Positions 1 to 9,406 are shown, numbered from the stretch's first letter. The stretch: DNA of 64,000 bases from Flavobacterium hibernum (GCF_000832125.1 NZ_JPRK01000011.1:1-64000), one strand, 5' to 3'. The notes: generated by a model from the sequence alone, not told the origin. A program made the numbers and translations.

Positions 1-98
1 ATTTAAATACAAATAATTAAATTATATTTATTTTAAAGAATTATGATTATTGATTGTTTTTAAGTAATTTCGCAGTCTCAACATGACCCTACAAGATT

Positions 99-2510
99 AT
101 GATAAAAGAAAAAAACAATACTACACTGACATTTGAAGATTTCAAAACTGAGGTATTGAACGACTACAGAATTGCAGTAACCAGCCGCGAATGTAGTCTT
201 CTAGGTCGTAAAGAAGTATTAACAGGAAAAGCCAAGTTTGGAATATTTGGCGACGGTAAAGAAGTGCCACAGCTTGCTATGGCAAAAGCCTTTAAAAACG
301 GAGATTTCCGTTCCGGATACTACCGCGATCAGACTTTTATGATGGCTATTGGCGAATTAACTCCTAAACAGTTTTTCGCAGGTTTATACGGTCACACTGA
401 TTTAGATTATGATCCAATGTCTGCCGGAAGACAAATGGGCGGACACTTTGTAACGCACAGTTTAAACGAAGACGGATCTTGGAAAGATTTAACAAAACAA
501 AAAAATTCAAGCGCAGATATATCTCCTACAGCCGGGCAAATGCCTAGATTGTTAGGATTGGCTCAGGCTTCAAAAATTTACAGAAATGTTGATGGAATTA
601 CTACCAAAGATAAATTCTCTGTAAACGGAAATGAAGTAGCTTGGGGAACTATAGGAAACGCAAGTACATCTGAAGGTTTATTTTTTGAAACTATAAATGC
701 TGCCGGAGTTTTACAAGTTCCGATGGTAATGAGTGTTTGGGACGACGAATACGGAATTTCTGTTCACGCCAAACATCAGACTACTAAAGAAAATATCTCT
801 GAGATTCTAAAAGGATACCAACGCGACGAAGACGCAAATGGATACGAAATTTTTAGAGTTAAAGGTTGGGATTATGCCGAGTTAGTTTCGACCTATGAAA
901 AAGCAGCAGCCGTTGCACGCGAGCAACACGTTCCTGTTTTAATTCACGTAAACGAATTAACTCAACCACAAGGACATTCTACTTCTGGTTCTCATGAACG
1001 TTACAAAAACGGAGAAAGATTGGCTTGGGAAAGAGATTTCGACTGTATTCGTCAGATGCGTTTATGGATGATTGCCATCAATATTGCATCTCCTGAGGAA
1101 TTGTCTGAAATTGATTTCCAATTGAAAAAAGAGGTTCTCGAAGCTAAAAAAGAAGCTTGGAGCTCTTTCATCAACCCAATTATCGAAGATCAAAAAAATC
1201 TTTTGGCTTTATTGGAGCAAATTGCAGAAGCAAGCATCAACCATAAAGAAAGAATTAGAAAATACATTTCAGAATTAAGTGTAATAAAATCTCCTTTAAA
1301 GAAAGAAATGCTGGTAATCGCCAGAAAAATTCTTCGCTTTATTGAAGTTCCAAACAGCAAAGTTATTTTGTCAAACTGGATAAAAAATTACATTGAAATT
1401 ACGCAACCAAAATTTAGCAGTAATTTATATTCTGATTCAGATTCTAATGTATTTTCAGTTCAAAAAGTACTTCCTGAATACGCAGATAATGCCAAAGCAG
1501 ATTTAGACGGGCGTATGATTTTGCGTGATAACTTTGACGCTTTGTTTACGAAATATCCTGAAACTTTGATTTTTGGAGAAGATGTTGGAAACATTGGCGA
1601 TGTTAATCAAGGTCTGGAAGGAATGCAGGAAAAATACGGAGAACTTCGTGTTGCCGATGTTGGTATTCGTGAAGCTACTATTCTTGGTCAAGGAATTGGA
1701 ATGGCTTTAAGAGGTTTAAGACCAATTGCAGAAATTCAATATTTAGATTATTTACTATATGCAATTCAAATCATGAGTGATGATTTGGCAACATTGCAAT
1801 ACAGAACTGTTGGAAAACAAAAAGCTCCATTAATTATTAGAACTCGCGGGCACCGTCTTGAAGGTATCTGGCATTCTGGTTCTCCAATGGGAATGATTAT
1901 TAACGCTATTCGTGGTATTCACGTTCTTGTTCCTAGAAACATGACACAAGCAGCAGGATTCTACAACGCTCTTTTAGAGACTGACGAACCAGCATTAGTA
2001 ATTGAATGTTTGAACGGTTACCGCTTAAAAGAAAAAACACCTTTGAATTTTGGTGAATTTAAAACACCAATTGGTGTTGTTGAAACTTTAAAAGAAGGTT
2101 CAGATATTACACTAGTTTCTTACGGATCGACTTTAAGATTAGTTGAGCAAGCTGCTATCGAATTACTTGATTTGGGAATAGATTGCGAAGTAATCGATAT
2201 TCAGTCTTTACTTCCATTTGACGTTAATAAAGACATCGTAAAAAGTATCGCTAAAACAAATCGTCTTTTAGTAATCGACGAAGATGTTCCTGGTGGAGCT
2301 TCGGCGTTTATTTTACAGCAAATTCTGGAAGAGCAAAATGCTTATAACTATTTAGACAGTAAACCGCAAACTCTAGCCGCAAAAGAACACAGACCGGCTT
2401 ACGGAACTGATGGCGACTATTTCTCTAAACCTTCTGCCGAAGATATCTTTGAGAAAGTTTACAGCATGATGAATGAAGTTAATCCTTCTAAATACCCTAG
2501 TTTATACTAA
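99..2510 (+). CDS. 2-oxo acid dehydrogenase E1, fused alpha and beta subunits
   Basis: This is a thiamine-diphosphate-dependent E1 component of a 2-oxo acid dehydrogenase complex (branched-chain or pyruvate type), which decarboxylates a 2-oxo acid and passes the acyl group to an E2 lipoyl protein in the cytoplasm. The first ~330 residues are alpha-like, with the cofactor region GNASTSEG followed by WDDEYGIS. A helical linker follows, then a beta-like half from ~residue 470 (FGEDVGNIGDVNQG, DVGIREATILGQGIGMALRG) and a transketolase C-terminal domain (LVSYGSTLRLVEQAA). At 803 aa it equals the two subunits end to end, a fusion known in Bacteroidota. The start is an ATG. A strong terminator follows. 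No E2 or E3 gene is nearby, so the exact substrate cannot be read from context. Confidence 0.9.
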   Translation: MIKEKNNTTLTFEDFKTEVLNDYRIAVTSRECSLLGRKEVLTGKAKFGIFGDGKEVPQLAMAKAFKNGDFRSGYYRDQTFMMAIGELTPKQFFAGLYGHTDLDYDPMSAGRQMGGHFVTHSLNEDGSWKDLTKQKNSSADISPTAGQMPRLLGLAQASKIYRNVDGITTKDKFSVNGNEVAWGTIGNASTSEGLFFETINAAGVLQVPMVMSVWDDEYGISVHAKHQTTKENISEILKGYQRDEDANGYEIFRVKGWDYAELVSTYEKAAAVAREQHVPVLIHVNELTQPQGHSTSGSHERYKNGERLAWERDFDCIRQMRLWMIAINIASPEELSEIDFQLKKEVLEAKKEAWSSFINPIIEDQKNLLALLEQIAEASINHKERIRKYISELSVIKSPLKKEMLVIARKILRFIEVPNSKVILSNWIKNYIEITQPKFSSNLYSDSDSNVFSVQKVLPEYADNAKADLDGRMILRDNFDALFTKYPETLIFGEDVGNIGDVNQGLEGMQEKYGELRVADVGIREATILGQGIGMALRGLRPIAEIQYLDYLLYAIQIMSDDLATLQYRTVGKQKAPLIIRTRGHRLEGIWHSGSPMGMIINAIRGIHVLVPRNMTQAAGFYNALLETDEPALVIECLNGYRLKEKTPLNFGEFKTPIGVVETLKEGSDITLVSYGSTLRLVEQAAIELLDLGIDCEVIDIQSLLPFDVNKDIVKSIAKTNRLLVIDEDVPGGASAFILQQILEEQNAYNYLDSKPQTLAAKEHRPAYGTDGDYFSKPSAEDIFEKVYSMMNEVNPSKYPSLY

Positions 2511-2533
2511 GAATTTAGTTCGATTTTTAATAT

Positions 2534-2571
2534 AAAAAAAGCTCCAAATTATGATTTGGAGCTTTTTTTAT
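2534..2571 (+). terminator. Rho-independent terminator after the E1 gene
   Basis: A perfect stem GCTCCAAAT/ATTTGGAGC with a four-base loop, preceded by an A-run and followed by seven T residues, lies 30 bases after the stop codon. Confidence 0.9.
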
Positions 2572-2580
2572 ACTTTTTTT

Positions 2581-2650
2581 GTTATCCTGAGTGAAGTTGT
2601 AGGCGCACCAATTAGAACTTGGGCTTCGAATTCGCTCAGCCTGACATATG
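2581..2650. repeat. Extragenic palindromic repeat, family R1, copy 1 (diverged)
   Basis: An imperfect inverted repeat whose right arm TTCGCTCAGCCTGAC pairs with the left arm CCTGAGTGAAGT. It has the same layout as the R1 copies at 2687, 10210 and 17557: a CCTGAGCGAAGTCGAAGG arm, a central CCAATTGGAACTTGGG-like spacer, and a CTTCGACTTCGCTCAGC arm. Confidence 0.75.
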
Positions 2651-2686
2651 TTAACCTATAATATCATTAAAAAAAAACATCTCTTT

Positions 2687-2756
2687 TGTCATCCTGATCG
2701 AAGTCGAAGGCACTCCAATTGGAACTTGGGCTTCGACTTCGCTCAGCCTGATATCC
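2687..2756. repeat. Extragenic palindromic repeat, family R1, copy 2
   Basis: Nearly perfect arms CGAAGTCGAAG and CTTCGACTTCG flank a CACTCCAATTGGAACTTGGG centre. It lies 37 bases from copy 1 in the same orientation. The 2511-2843 gap holds only the terminator, these two repeats and one R2 repeat. Confidence 0.8.
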
Positions 2757-2776
2757 GTTAACAACAACTCTTTATT

Positions 2777-2830
2777 AAAATCTGCATAAATCCGCGTTTT
2801 CGCGATAGCGAATCCGTTTCATCCGCGTCC
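2777..2830. repeat. Dispersed repeat, family R2, copy 1
   Basis: Contains AAATCCGCGTTTTCGCGATA followed by GCGAATCCGTTTCATCCGCG. The core TTCGCGATAGCGAA is a near-palindrome that recurs at 7.7 and 48.7 kb, and in a decayed form at 17.9 kb. Confidence 0.7.
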
Positions 2831-2843
2831 CATTACCCGCAAA

Positions 2844-3575
2844 CTAAGACCCCAAAATAGCCCTAGCCTTTTCTAAATCCTCAGCCGTATCAATCCCGAT
2901 TCCAACATGTGTAGTTTCGACCATTTTAATTCGTTTTCCGAATTCTAAATAGCGAAGTTGTTCTAACTTCTCAGAAGCTTCTAAAGACTTCATCGGAAGG
3001 CTATAAAAGTCTAATAAAGCTTGTTTTCTAAACGCATAAATTCCAATGTGCTGAAAATAACGCACACCAACATCTTTATCTCTTGGATATGGAATTACAG
3101 AACGCGAAAAATACAATGCAAACTGCGATTGATCTACAACTACTTTTACATTATTTGGATTATTAATTTCGTCTTCATCAGTGATTTCACGCATCAATGA
3201 AGCCAAATCAATTTTACGATCTTCATCATTTTTAAAAACAGATAAAACCTGCTCTAAAGGTCCAGCCTCTGTAAACGGTTCATCGCCTTGCACATTTACG
3301 ACAATATCAACCTCTAAATTTGCAATAGCTTCGGCAATTCGGTCGCTTCCAGATTCATGTTCTTTGATACTCATAATGGCTTTTCCGCCATGATTTACGA
3401 TTTCATCAAAAATCAAATCTGAGTCGGTTACCACAAATACATCATCAAACAATTTTGTTGCAACGGTCGCTTCATAAGTTCTTAAAATCACAGTTTTTCC
3501 ACCCAAATCCTGCATTAATTTTGCAGGAAATCGTGTTGATGCGTATCGCGCCGGAATTACAGCTATTATTTTCAT
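2844..3575 (-). CDS. kdsB: 3-deoxy-manno-octulosonate cytidylyltransferase (CMP-KDO synthetase)
   Basis: The enzyme activates KDO with CTP to give CMP-KDO for lipopolysaccharide inner-core synthesis in the cytoplasm. The 243-aa product has the family length and begins [20 protein letters not shown], the N-terminal nucleotide-binding signature. NVQGDEPF is the metal/nucleotide loop, and the C-terminus [13 protein letters not shown] is typical. The ATG is preferred to an in-frame TTG 27 bases upstream, because the ATG places the conserved IPARYAST motif at the expected position. No KDO pathway neighbours are present. A TAnnTTTG-type -7 element lies 25 bases upstream. Confidence 0.95.
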   Translation of the reverse strand: MKIIAVIPARYASTRFPAKLMQDLGGKTVILRTYEATVATKLFDDVFVVTDSDLIFDEIVNHGGKAIMSIKEHESGSDRIAEAIANLEVDIVVNVQGDEPFTEAGPLEQVLSVFKNDEDRKIDLASLMREITDEDEINNPNNVKVVVDQSQFALYFSRSVIPYPRDKDVGVRYFQHIGIYAFRKQALLDFYSLPMKSLEASEKLEQLRYLEFGKRIKMVETTHVGIGIDTAEDLEKARAILGS

Positions 3576-3599
3576 TATAAATTTATTTTTTAAGTCAAA

Positions 3600-3607
3600 C
3601 AAATGTA
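3600..3607 (-). promoter_or_regulatory. Putative -7 element for kdsB
   Basis: On the minus strand this reads TACATTTG, a full match to the Bacteroidota TAnnTTTG consensus. No well-spaced TTG -33 element is visible, so the call rests on the -7 box and its position just upstream of the ATG. Confidence 0.4.
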
Positions 3608-3707
3608 ACTATTCAAAACTTAGATTAAAAACATAATTTCACCAGATCGTTATAAAACTGACTTCCAACAGTTTAAAAAAAATATTATATTTATCAGAAA
3701 AAATACC

Positions 3708-5042
3708 ATGAAAAAACCGTTGATTCTGATACTGCTTTTAGTGAATTTATTTTTTAGTAATTCGGCTTTAAGCCAAAAAGACAATTCTAAAATACTTAAT
3801 GCTTTTTCAGATCGCGTTTTTAATGGTGACGGATATGGACCTCTCGAAAGCTTAAAATGGAAGTATAAAACTGATGGAAAAATTTTCTCTTCGCCAATTG
3901 CAAAAGACGGTATTGTTTATATTGGCAGCGAAGACGGTTTTCTCTTTGCAATCGATGAAAAATCAGGAAACCTAAAATGGAAATTTAAAACGAACGGAGC
4001 GATTCATAGTTCTTTAAGTTTATTCGAAAACATCATTTATTTTGGCAGTTTTGATGGAAATTATTATGCCGTAAATACCAAAAACGGAAAACTACTTTGG
4101 AAATTTAAAACTGGTGGCGAACATTGGCTTGGAGAAGTTGGTATGGGAGGAATGAAACCTGAAACGCAATACATGGAAGATTTATGGGATTTTTACTTGT
4201 CATCGCCTGTTGTTTATGAAAAAGGAAAATCGGCATTCGTTTTATTTGGAAGTAGTGATAGCAATATTTATTCGGTAGATGCGAAAAACGGAGAGCTAAA
4301 GTGGAAGTTTAAAACAAATGGTCCTGTTCACGGAACTCCCGTAATTGATAAAAACAAAATTTACGTTGGCGGTTGGGATGCGACTTTGTATGCTTTAGAA
4401 GCTGAAAGCGGTAAACTGATATGGCAATTTCAAACAGGAACACAAACTGGTTTTAAAGGAATACAATCGTCTGTAGCAGTTCACGATGGTAAAGTTTATT
4501 TTGGCGCAAGAGAACCGTTCTTTTTTGCTTTAAATGCTGATACAGGAAAGCTCGTTTGGAAATACGATGCCGAGAATTCCTGGATTTTAAGTTCTGCAAC
4601 AATCAAAGACAATATTGTTTATGTTGGAACATCTGACACTTATGCTTTATTGGCTTTGGATACAAAAACGGGTACCGAAAAATATAGATTTAAAACAAAC
4701 GGATGGACGTATTCGTCACCAGTAATTGCAGGAAACACGATTTATATTGGAGATTTTACGGGAAATTTATTCAGCTTGGATTTACTTTCAAACGGGAAAA
4801 AATCTAATTTAACAAGTACCGAAAACCGCAAACAATTGGCTTCGTCTATTTTAAAAAATGATTTACTTGATTCTGGATATACCGCACAAAACACTGATCT
4901 CTCAATTTACGATAATAATAAAAAAATGATGGATCAGTTTTATAAACTGGGTTCAATTCTTTCTACACCTTTTATCAGTAACAACACTATTTATTTTGGT
5001 AGCGCCGATGGTTATTTATATGCTTATAATCTAACGAAATAA
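3708..5042 (+). CDS. Exported PQQ-like beta-propeller repeat protein
   Basis: A secreted or periplasmic beta-propeller. Residues 1-22 form a signal peptide (hydrophobic LILILLLVNLFF, cleavage near SALSQ). The rest is a string of PQQ/BamB-type blades, each with a recurring W(K/Q)F(K/Q)T motif (LKWKFKTNG, LLWKFKTGG, LIWQFQTGT) and a following IYVG or IYFG strand, about seven to eight blades. These folds can be scaffolds or quinoprotein enzymes. I see no adjacent pqq genes or cytochrome domain, so cofactor binding is not supported. It is a single gene, with no lipobox and no T9SS C-terminal domain. Confidence 0.8.
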   Translation: MKKPLILILLLVNLFFSNSALSQKDNSKILNAFSDRVFNGDGYGPLESLKWKYKTDGKIFSSPIAKDGIVYIGSEDGFLFAIDEKSGNLKWKFKTNGAIHSSLSLFENIIYFGSFDGNYYAVNTKNGKLLWKFKTGGEHWLGEVGMGGMKPETQYMEDLWDFYLSSPVVYEKGKSAFVLFGSSDSNIYSVDAKNGELKWKFKTNGPVHGTPVIDKNKIYVGGWDATLYALEAESGKLIWQFQTGTQTGFKGIQSSVAVHDGKVYFGAREPFFFALNADTGKLVWKYDAENSWILSSATIKDNIVYVGTSDTYALLALDTKTGTEKYRFKTNGWTYSSPVIAGNTIYIGDFTGNLFSLDLLSNGKKSNLTSTENRKQLASSILKNDLLDSGYTAQNTDLSIYDNNKKMMDQFYKLGSILSTPFISNNTIYFGSADGYLYAYNLTK

Positions 5043-5053
5043 ATTCTTAGTTT

Positions 5054-5195
5054 ATTTTAACCGCAAAGAGCGCAAAGTTTTTTTTTACTTATATGCGCTT
5101 AGTATAAACGCAAAGTTAGCAAAGCTTTATCAATATCGCTTTGCGAGCTTTGCATTTTACGAACTTACCGAAAGATAAAAATCTTTGCGGTAAAA
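5054..5195. repeat. Inverted dispersed repeat, family R3, copy 1
   Basis: The outer arms TTAACCGCAAAG and CTTTGCGGTAA face each other. The interior is built of GCAAAG and CTTTGC words (CGCAAAGTTAGCAAAGC, TCGCTTTGCGAGCTTTGC). The element fills the whole gap between the convergent genes on either side. A related element lies at 41.05 kb. Confidence 0.65.
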
Positions 5196-5198
5196 TCT

Positions 5199-6029
5199 CT
5201 ACATAATTTTTACAGATGTCATACTCAACGAACCTGCCAATAATTTATCATTAAACAAGCTCAGTTCTTCTGATTCTTCTTTTAAACCTAAAGTATAAAG
5301 CAAAGGCAAATAATGATCTGGCGTTGGAATCGCCAATTGTGCTGCTTTATTTAGTTTTTCGAAATCAATTAAAGGCTGGAAGTTTCCGTCTAACAAATAA
5401 TTATTGATTGTTTCGCGTGCTTCAATCGCCCAATCGTAACCGTAATTGTCTTTGTCAAAATTTCTAAAATCGACCAAACGCAGATTGTGAACGATATTCC
5501 CGCTTCCGATAATTAAAACGCCTTTATGACGTAATGATTGTAATTTTTGAGCCAACTCAAAATGATATTGCCCTGACTTGGTATAATCTATACTCAATTG
5601 AATTACGGGCACATTTGCTTCTGGATACAAATGTTTAATTACACTCCAAGCGCCGTGATCTAGCCCCCAATGTTCGTCTAAATCTACATGAACAGGTTCT
5701 AGTATTTTTTTAGTTTCTACAGCTAATTCCGGACTTCCTTTTGCTGGATATTGCACATCAAAAAGCGCTTGCGGAAATCCTCCAAAATCATGAATTGTTC
5801 TTGGCATTTGCATAGACGTCACTTTGGTTCCATTTGTAAACCAGTGCGCCGAAATACATAAAATGGCATTGGGTTGTGGTAATGTTTTAGCAAGATCACG
5901 AAAACCAGCCACAAACTGATTTTCTTCTATTGCATTCATTGGGCTGCCGTGTCCTAAAAATAGAACCGGCATTTTATCTGTATTCGAAAACGTAGATGAA
6001 ATCGAATGTAAGTCGTTTAATGTTGTCAT
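5199..6029 (-). CDS. ygiD: 4,5-DOPA dioxygenase extradiol family protein (YgiD-like)
   Basis: A non-haem class III extradiol ring-cleavage dioxygenase homologue (LigB superfamily) of the YgiD/DODA type, which opens L-DOPA or related catechols. Visible motifs are MPVLFLGHGSPMNAIEEN near residue 21, the metal-histidine segment CISAHWFTNG, the substrate-pocket segment DEHWGLDHGAWSVIKHLYP, and GSGNIVHNLR, which carries a further conserved His. At 276 aa the length is normal. The physiological substrate in Flavobacterium is unknown. It is a single gene flanked by repeat elements, with no pigment genes nearby. Confidence 0.85.
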   Translation of the reverse strand: MTTLNDLHSISSTFSNTDKMPVLFLGHGSPMNAIEENQFVAGFRDLAKTLPQPNAILCISAHWFTNGTKVTSMQMPRTIHDFGGFPQALFDVQYPAKGSPELAVETKKILEPVHVDLDEHWGLDHGAWSVIKHLYPEANVPVIQLSIDYTKSGQYHFELAQKLQSLRHKGVLIIGSGNIVHNLRLVDFRNFDKDNYGYDWAIEARETINNYLLDGNFQPLIDFEKLNKAAQLAIPTPDHYLPLLYTLGLKEESEELSLFNDKLLAGSLSMTSVKIM

Positions 6030-6046
6030 TGTTGTTGCTGTTTTTC

Positions 6047-6120
6047 GCCACGAATTTCACTAATTACACTAATTCATAGCCGTTACAAAAAAATTCGTGC
6101 TCATTCGTGAAATTCGTGGC
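6047..6120. repeat. Inverted repeat, family R4
   Basis: Perfect 14-bp arms GCCACGAATTTCAC and GTGAAATTCGTGGC flank a 46-bp centre that itself contains partial repeats (ACTAATTACACTAATTC, AAATTCGTG). It lies between two co-directional minus-strand genes and could form a hairpin in the transcript. It resembles R5 at 24.5 kb in layout. Confidence 0.7.
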
Positions 6121-6126
6121 AACTAA

Positions 6127-7551
6127 TTATTCCTCAAAACTCTCGTCTTTAAACCCTATCAAATATAATTTATTTTTTGCACGCGTCATAGCGGTATATA
6201 ACCATCTAATATAATCACGATCGATTCCGTTTGGCAAATAGGGTTGTTCTATAAAAACGGTATCCCACTGCCCTCCTTGCGATTTATGACACGTTATGGC
6301 GTATGAGAACTTTACTTGTAATCCGTTAAAATATTCGTTCTCTTTTACTTTCTGAAACTTCTTGTATTTTGTGGTTTCGTTTTCATAATCTTTCATCACT
6401 TCTTCATACAAACGATTTGATTCTTCGTAGGTTAATGATGGTGATTCACTTTTAATGGTATCCAGAAGTAAAACAGTTTCAAAAGGTTTCTGATCTGGAT
6501 AATCGACCATTCTAATTTTTACTTTCGCAAAATTAAATCCGTACAATTCCTGAATTCCAAACATTTCCAAAACTTCAATAATATCTCCGTTGGCAATAAA
6601 TCCGGCTTCATCAGTTTCTTTAAGCCAGAAATAATTATTCTTAACAACCATTAAAAAATCCCCAACTGAAAGTTCGCTTTCTTTAAACAAAATTCGGGTT
6701 CTAATTTGCTCGTTGTATTGGTTTGCTCTTTTATTCGAACGCACAATAAAAGCAGTATCTTCAATACTATAATTGCTGTATGCCGAATTTATAGCATCTT
6801 GAATATCATAACCATCTGTAAGACGTACAATATCTTTAAACTTTTTTACATTAAACTTAAACTCAGTTATAAAACTGTCTTTTAGCAATTCACGCAATTC
6901 AGTCGCATTAAATAAAATTCCCGAACTTTCTTCCTGACGCATTACTTCGTCAAGTTCGATATGTTCGATTTCTTTACCGTAATGAATTCCTAGTGTATGT
7001 GTATCTAAAGCCGGACTAATATCTAAATTTACGGGAGGCAACTGAGCTGTATCTCCCAAAAGAATCATTTTGCAGTTGGTTCCTGAATATACGTAGGAAA
7101 TCAAATCGTCTAAAAGCGATCCGTTATCATACAATTTAGAATCGGAGTTGCTATCTGAAATCATCGAAGCCTCATCGACTATAAAAATGGTATTTTTATG
7201 TTTGTTTAATTGTTTGGTAAAAGCCACGCCTCCACCAGTCGATTTTTTAGGGAAATAGATCTTTTTATGAATTGTAAAAGCTGGCGTATTCGAATAATTA
7301 GCAATTACTTTTGCAGCGCGACCCGTTGGCGCAAGCAAAACAAATTTTTTATTAATATCTCCAAGATTATTTACAATGGTCGAAATAACAGTTGTTTTTC
7401 CTGTTCCGGCATATCCTTTTAAAACAAAAATGGTATCATTATGCGTGTCAGTCAAAAAAATAGCAATTTTTTGAAAAAATATATCTTGTTTGTGAGTTGG
7501 TGCAAAGGGAAATCTTTTTTGTAAAAGGCCGTAAAACAGTGCTGAATTCAT
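6127..7551 (-). CDS. RecD-like ATP-dependent DNA helicase (superfamily 1)
   Basis: A SF1 helicase of the RecD/UvrD type. Walker A GYAGTGKTT is at ~residues 46-54, Walker B IFIVDEASM near 125, a motif III-like LLGDTAQLPPV near 175, and the C-terminal UvrD-like motif CHKSQGGQWDTVFIE followed by WLYTAMTRAKNKLYLIG. At 474 aa it is a compact stand-alone helicase without RecB or RecC partners. The ATG (MNSALFYGLL) is chosen over an in-frame TTG 21 bases upstream. It may act in DNA repair or replication restart; context gives no further clue. Confidence 0.88.
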   Translation of the reverse strand: MNSALFYGLLQKRFPFAPTHKQDIFFQKIAIFLTDTHNDTIFVLKGYAGTGKTTVISTIVNNLGDINKKFVLLAPTGRAAKVIANYSNTPAFTIHKKIYFPKKSTGGGVAFTKQLNKHKNTIFIVDEASMISDSNSDSKLYDNGSLLDDLISYVYSGTNCKMILLGDTAQLPPVNLDISPALDTHTLGIHYGKEIEHIELDEVMRQEESSGILFNATELRELLKDSFITEFKFNVKKFKDIVRLTDGYDIQDAINSAYSNYSIEDTAFIVRSNKRANQYNEQIRTRILFKESELSVGDFLMVVKNNYFWLKETDEAGFIANGDIIEVLEMFGIQELYGFNFAKVKIRMVDYPDQKPFETVLLLDTIKSESPSLTYEESNRLYEEVMKDYENETTKYKKFQKVKENEYFNGLQVKFSYAITCHKSQGGQWDTVFIEQPYLPNGIDRDYIRWLYTAMTRAKNKLYLIGFKDESFEE

Positions 7552-7667
7552 AGGGGAAAAATTGAGATACAAAGTTCGGCTTTTTAAATGGCAATTTCAA
7601 TTATAAAATTTTTAAACCATATAAGTAATATAAGTTCATTTAAAAAGTTTTGCTGTTGAAAATATTG

Positions 7668-7788
7668 ACGCAGATGAAACGGATTCGCTATCGCGAAGAC
7701 ACAGATTTTAACGGATTTTTTAATTCTTAAACTAAATCCGTTTTTTTTCAGCGTTTTCGCGATAGCGAATCCGTTTCATCCGTGTATA
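7668..7788. repeat. Inverted pair of R2 repeats
   Basis: Two R2 units face each other: GATGAAACGGATTCGCTATC at the left and GATAGCGAATCCGTTTCATC at the right are exact reverse complements over 20 bases. The centre contains AAATCCGTTTTTTTTC. This is the most complete form of the R2 element in the window and accounts for most of the 7552-7982 gap. Confidence 0.8.
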
Positions 7789-7905
7789 ATTTAATCTCAA
7801 ACATACATTAACTTATCTCAAATTTATATTTCAAAAAAAAAACAATAGTACCATAACGTCTTCATAACTTTGGTTTAAAATTGTTTTTTGAAATTGCAAT
7901 TATAA

Positions 7906-7931
7906 TTGTTCCTTTTTAATTTGTAAGTTTG
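7906..7931 (+). promoter_or_regulatory. Putative promoter of the DUF3822-rsmD operon
   Basis: TTG, a 15-base spacer, then TAAGTTTG (full TAnnTTTG match) lie ~50 bases before the ATG. A second -7-like box, TAACTTTG, lies at 7865-7872. The short spacer lowers confidence. Confidence 0.4.
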
Positions 7932-7982
7932 TGGTCGCCTTAAATTCTTTCTTGTAAAACAGGTAACGAATTGTAAATCAAT

Positions 7983-8804
7983 ATGTCATTACAAAATACT
8001 AACATCACTTCAAAAAATTACAAAAAGCTTTCTATTCAGGTTTCCTTGACCGGATTGTCGTTTTGTTGTTTTGATACTTTAAATAACACTATTACATCTT
8101 TAAAAGAAATTCATTTTGAAACTTTTCATAAAGCTACCAAAATAGAAGAATTATTTGGAGATGCTTTCAAGAACAATCCCGAATTAAAAGATAATTACGA
8201 CGAGATTTTAGTTATTCATAACAACAATCTTTCAACTTTTGTTCCAACGGCTTTGTTTGACGAAAATTATCTTGGAAGTTATTTGCAGTACAATACAAAG
8301 GTTTTTGAAACTGATTTCTTTGCTTTCGATCAGGTTTCTAATTATCAAATGAATGCGGTTTATATTCCGTATGTTAATATCAATAATTTCTTTATCGATC
8401 AGTTTGGTGCTTTTGATTACAAACACGCCAACAGTATTTTGGTCGAAAAAATTCTGGATGCTTCGAGAAATAATGACGAAAAGAAAATGATCGTTAATTT
8501 TAACTATGGTCATTTTGAAGTGATTGTGGTTCAGAATCAAAAACTATTATTATTCAATTCGTTTGAATATCAAACTCCCGAAGATTTTATTTATTACTTA
8601 TTATTTACGGCCGAACAATTGAGTTTAAACCCGGAAAGTTTTCAACTTGAATTATTGGGTACAATTGATCAAAATGACCCATTTTATGCTATAGCATATA
8701 AATATATCCGAAACATTTCATTTTTTGATGTAAGTACTTTACAGCAAAAAAACAGCTTTTCAACTGCACAAAATCAAAAACATTATATCTTATTTCAATC
8801 ATGA
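7983..8804 (+). CDS. DUF3822 family protein
   Basis: A conserved Bacteroidota protein of unknown function (273 aa) in the DUF3822 family, which is typically found directly upstream of rsmD. Recognisable parts are the N-terminal KLSIQVSLTGLSFCCFDT, a central ILVIHNNNLSTFVPTALFDE, and MIVNFNYGHFEVIVVQNQKLLLFNSF. The fold looks like a duplicated alpha/beta ATPase-like domain, but that is inference. Its stop codon overlaps the rsmD start (ATGA), so the two are translationally coupled. No signal peptide or membrane segment is present. Confidence 0.85.
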   Translation: MSLQNTNITSKNYKKLSIQVSLTGLSFCCFDTLNNTITSLKEIHFETFHKATKIEELFGDAFKNNPELKDNYDEILVIHNNNLSTFVPTALFDENYLGSYLQYNTKVFETDFFAFDQVSNYQMNAVYIPYVNINNFFIDQFGAFDYKHANSILVEKILDASRNNDEKKMIVNFNYGHFEVIVVQNQKLLLFNSFEYQTPEDFIYYLLFTAEQLSLNPESFQLELLGTIDQNDPFYAIAYKYIRNISFFDVSTLQQKNSFSTAQNQKHYILFQS

Positions 8805-9406
8805 GAATCATTTCAGGAAAATACAAAGGACGCCGCATTTTTCCGCCAAAAAACCTTCCTGTAAGACCCACAACTGACATGAGTAAAGAAGCATTGTTTA
8901 ATGTTTTGAACAATCATTTTAGTTTTGATGGATTAAAGGTTTTGGACCTTTTTGCAGGAACTGGCAATATTAGTTACGAATTTGCTTCGCGCGGAAGTGA
9001 GCCCATAACATCTGTCGATGGCGATTTTGGATGCGTAAAATTTGTTAAACAAGTAGCATCAGAATATGATTTTAATATTGCTGCGACTAAAAGCGATGTC
9101 TACAAATTTCTAGAAAACTGCAAAACGTCTTACGATATTATTTTTGCCGATCCTCCTTACGGATTAGATCAAAATGCTTTTGAAAAAATTGTTTTAACAG
9201 TTTTTGAAAGGGATTTGCTTCACGAAGACGGAATGATGATTATTGAGCATTCAAAATACACTAAAATGGAACATTTGAGTAATTTCTCTTTCCAGAAAAA
9301 TTATGGCGGATCTTTCTTTAGTTTCTTCGAATTAAACTCAACTGATGATGATGAAGAGCTTCCTGGTGATACATTGAAAAAAGCAACTGAAGAAGACGAA
9401 GGATAA
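8801..9406 (+). CDS. rsmD: 16S rRNA guanine-N2 methyltransferase RsmD
   Basis: An S-adenosylmethionine-dependent enzyme that methylates G966 of 16S rRNA in the 30S subunit. The N-terminus MRIISGKYKGRRI and RPTTDMSKEALFNVL are the family signature. VLDLFAGTGNISYEFASRG is SAM-binding motif I, and IIFADPPYGL is the catalytic (D/N)PPY motif. The 201-aa length includes an acidic tail (DDDEELPGD..EEDEG) beyond the usual domain. It overlaps the DUF3822 gene by four bases and ends before a two-way terminator. Confidence 0.93.
   Translation: MRIISGKYKGRRIFPPKNLPVRPTTDMSKEALFNVLNNHFSFDGLKVLDLFAGTGNISYEFASRGSEPITSVDGDFGCVKFVKQVASEYDFNIAATKSDVYKFLENCKTSYDIIFADPPYGLDQNAFEKIVLTVFERDLLHEDGMMIIEHSKYTKMEHLSNFSFQKNYGGSFFSFFELNSTDDDEELPGDTLKKATEEDEG

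Noticed and set aside
2511-2843. Insertion sequence
   Set aside because: Only short palindromic repeats without any transposase frame or target duplication.
3576-3602. Upstream TTG start for kdsB (and similar TTG starts for the helicase, pyrR, the barrel gene and others)
   Set aside because: An ATG follows within a few codons and places the conserved N-terminal motifs correctly in each case.
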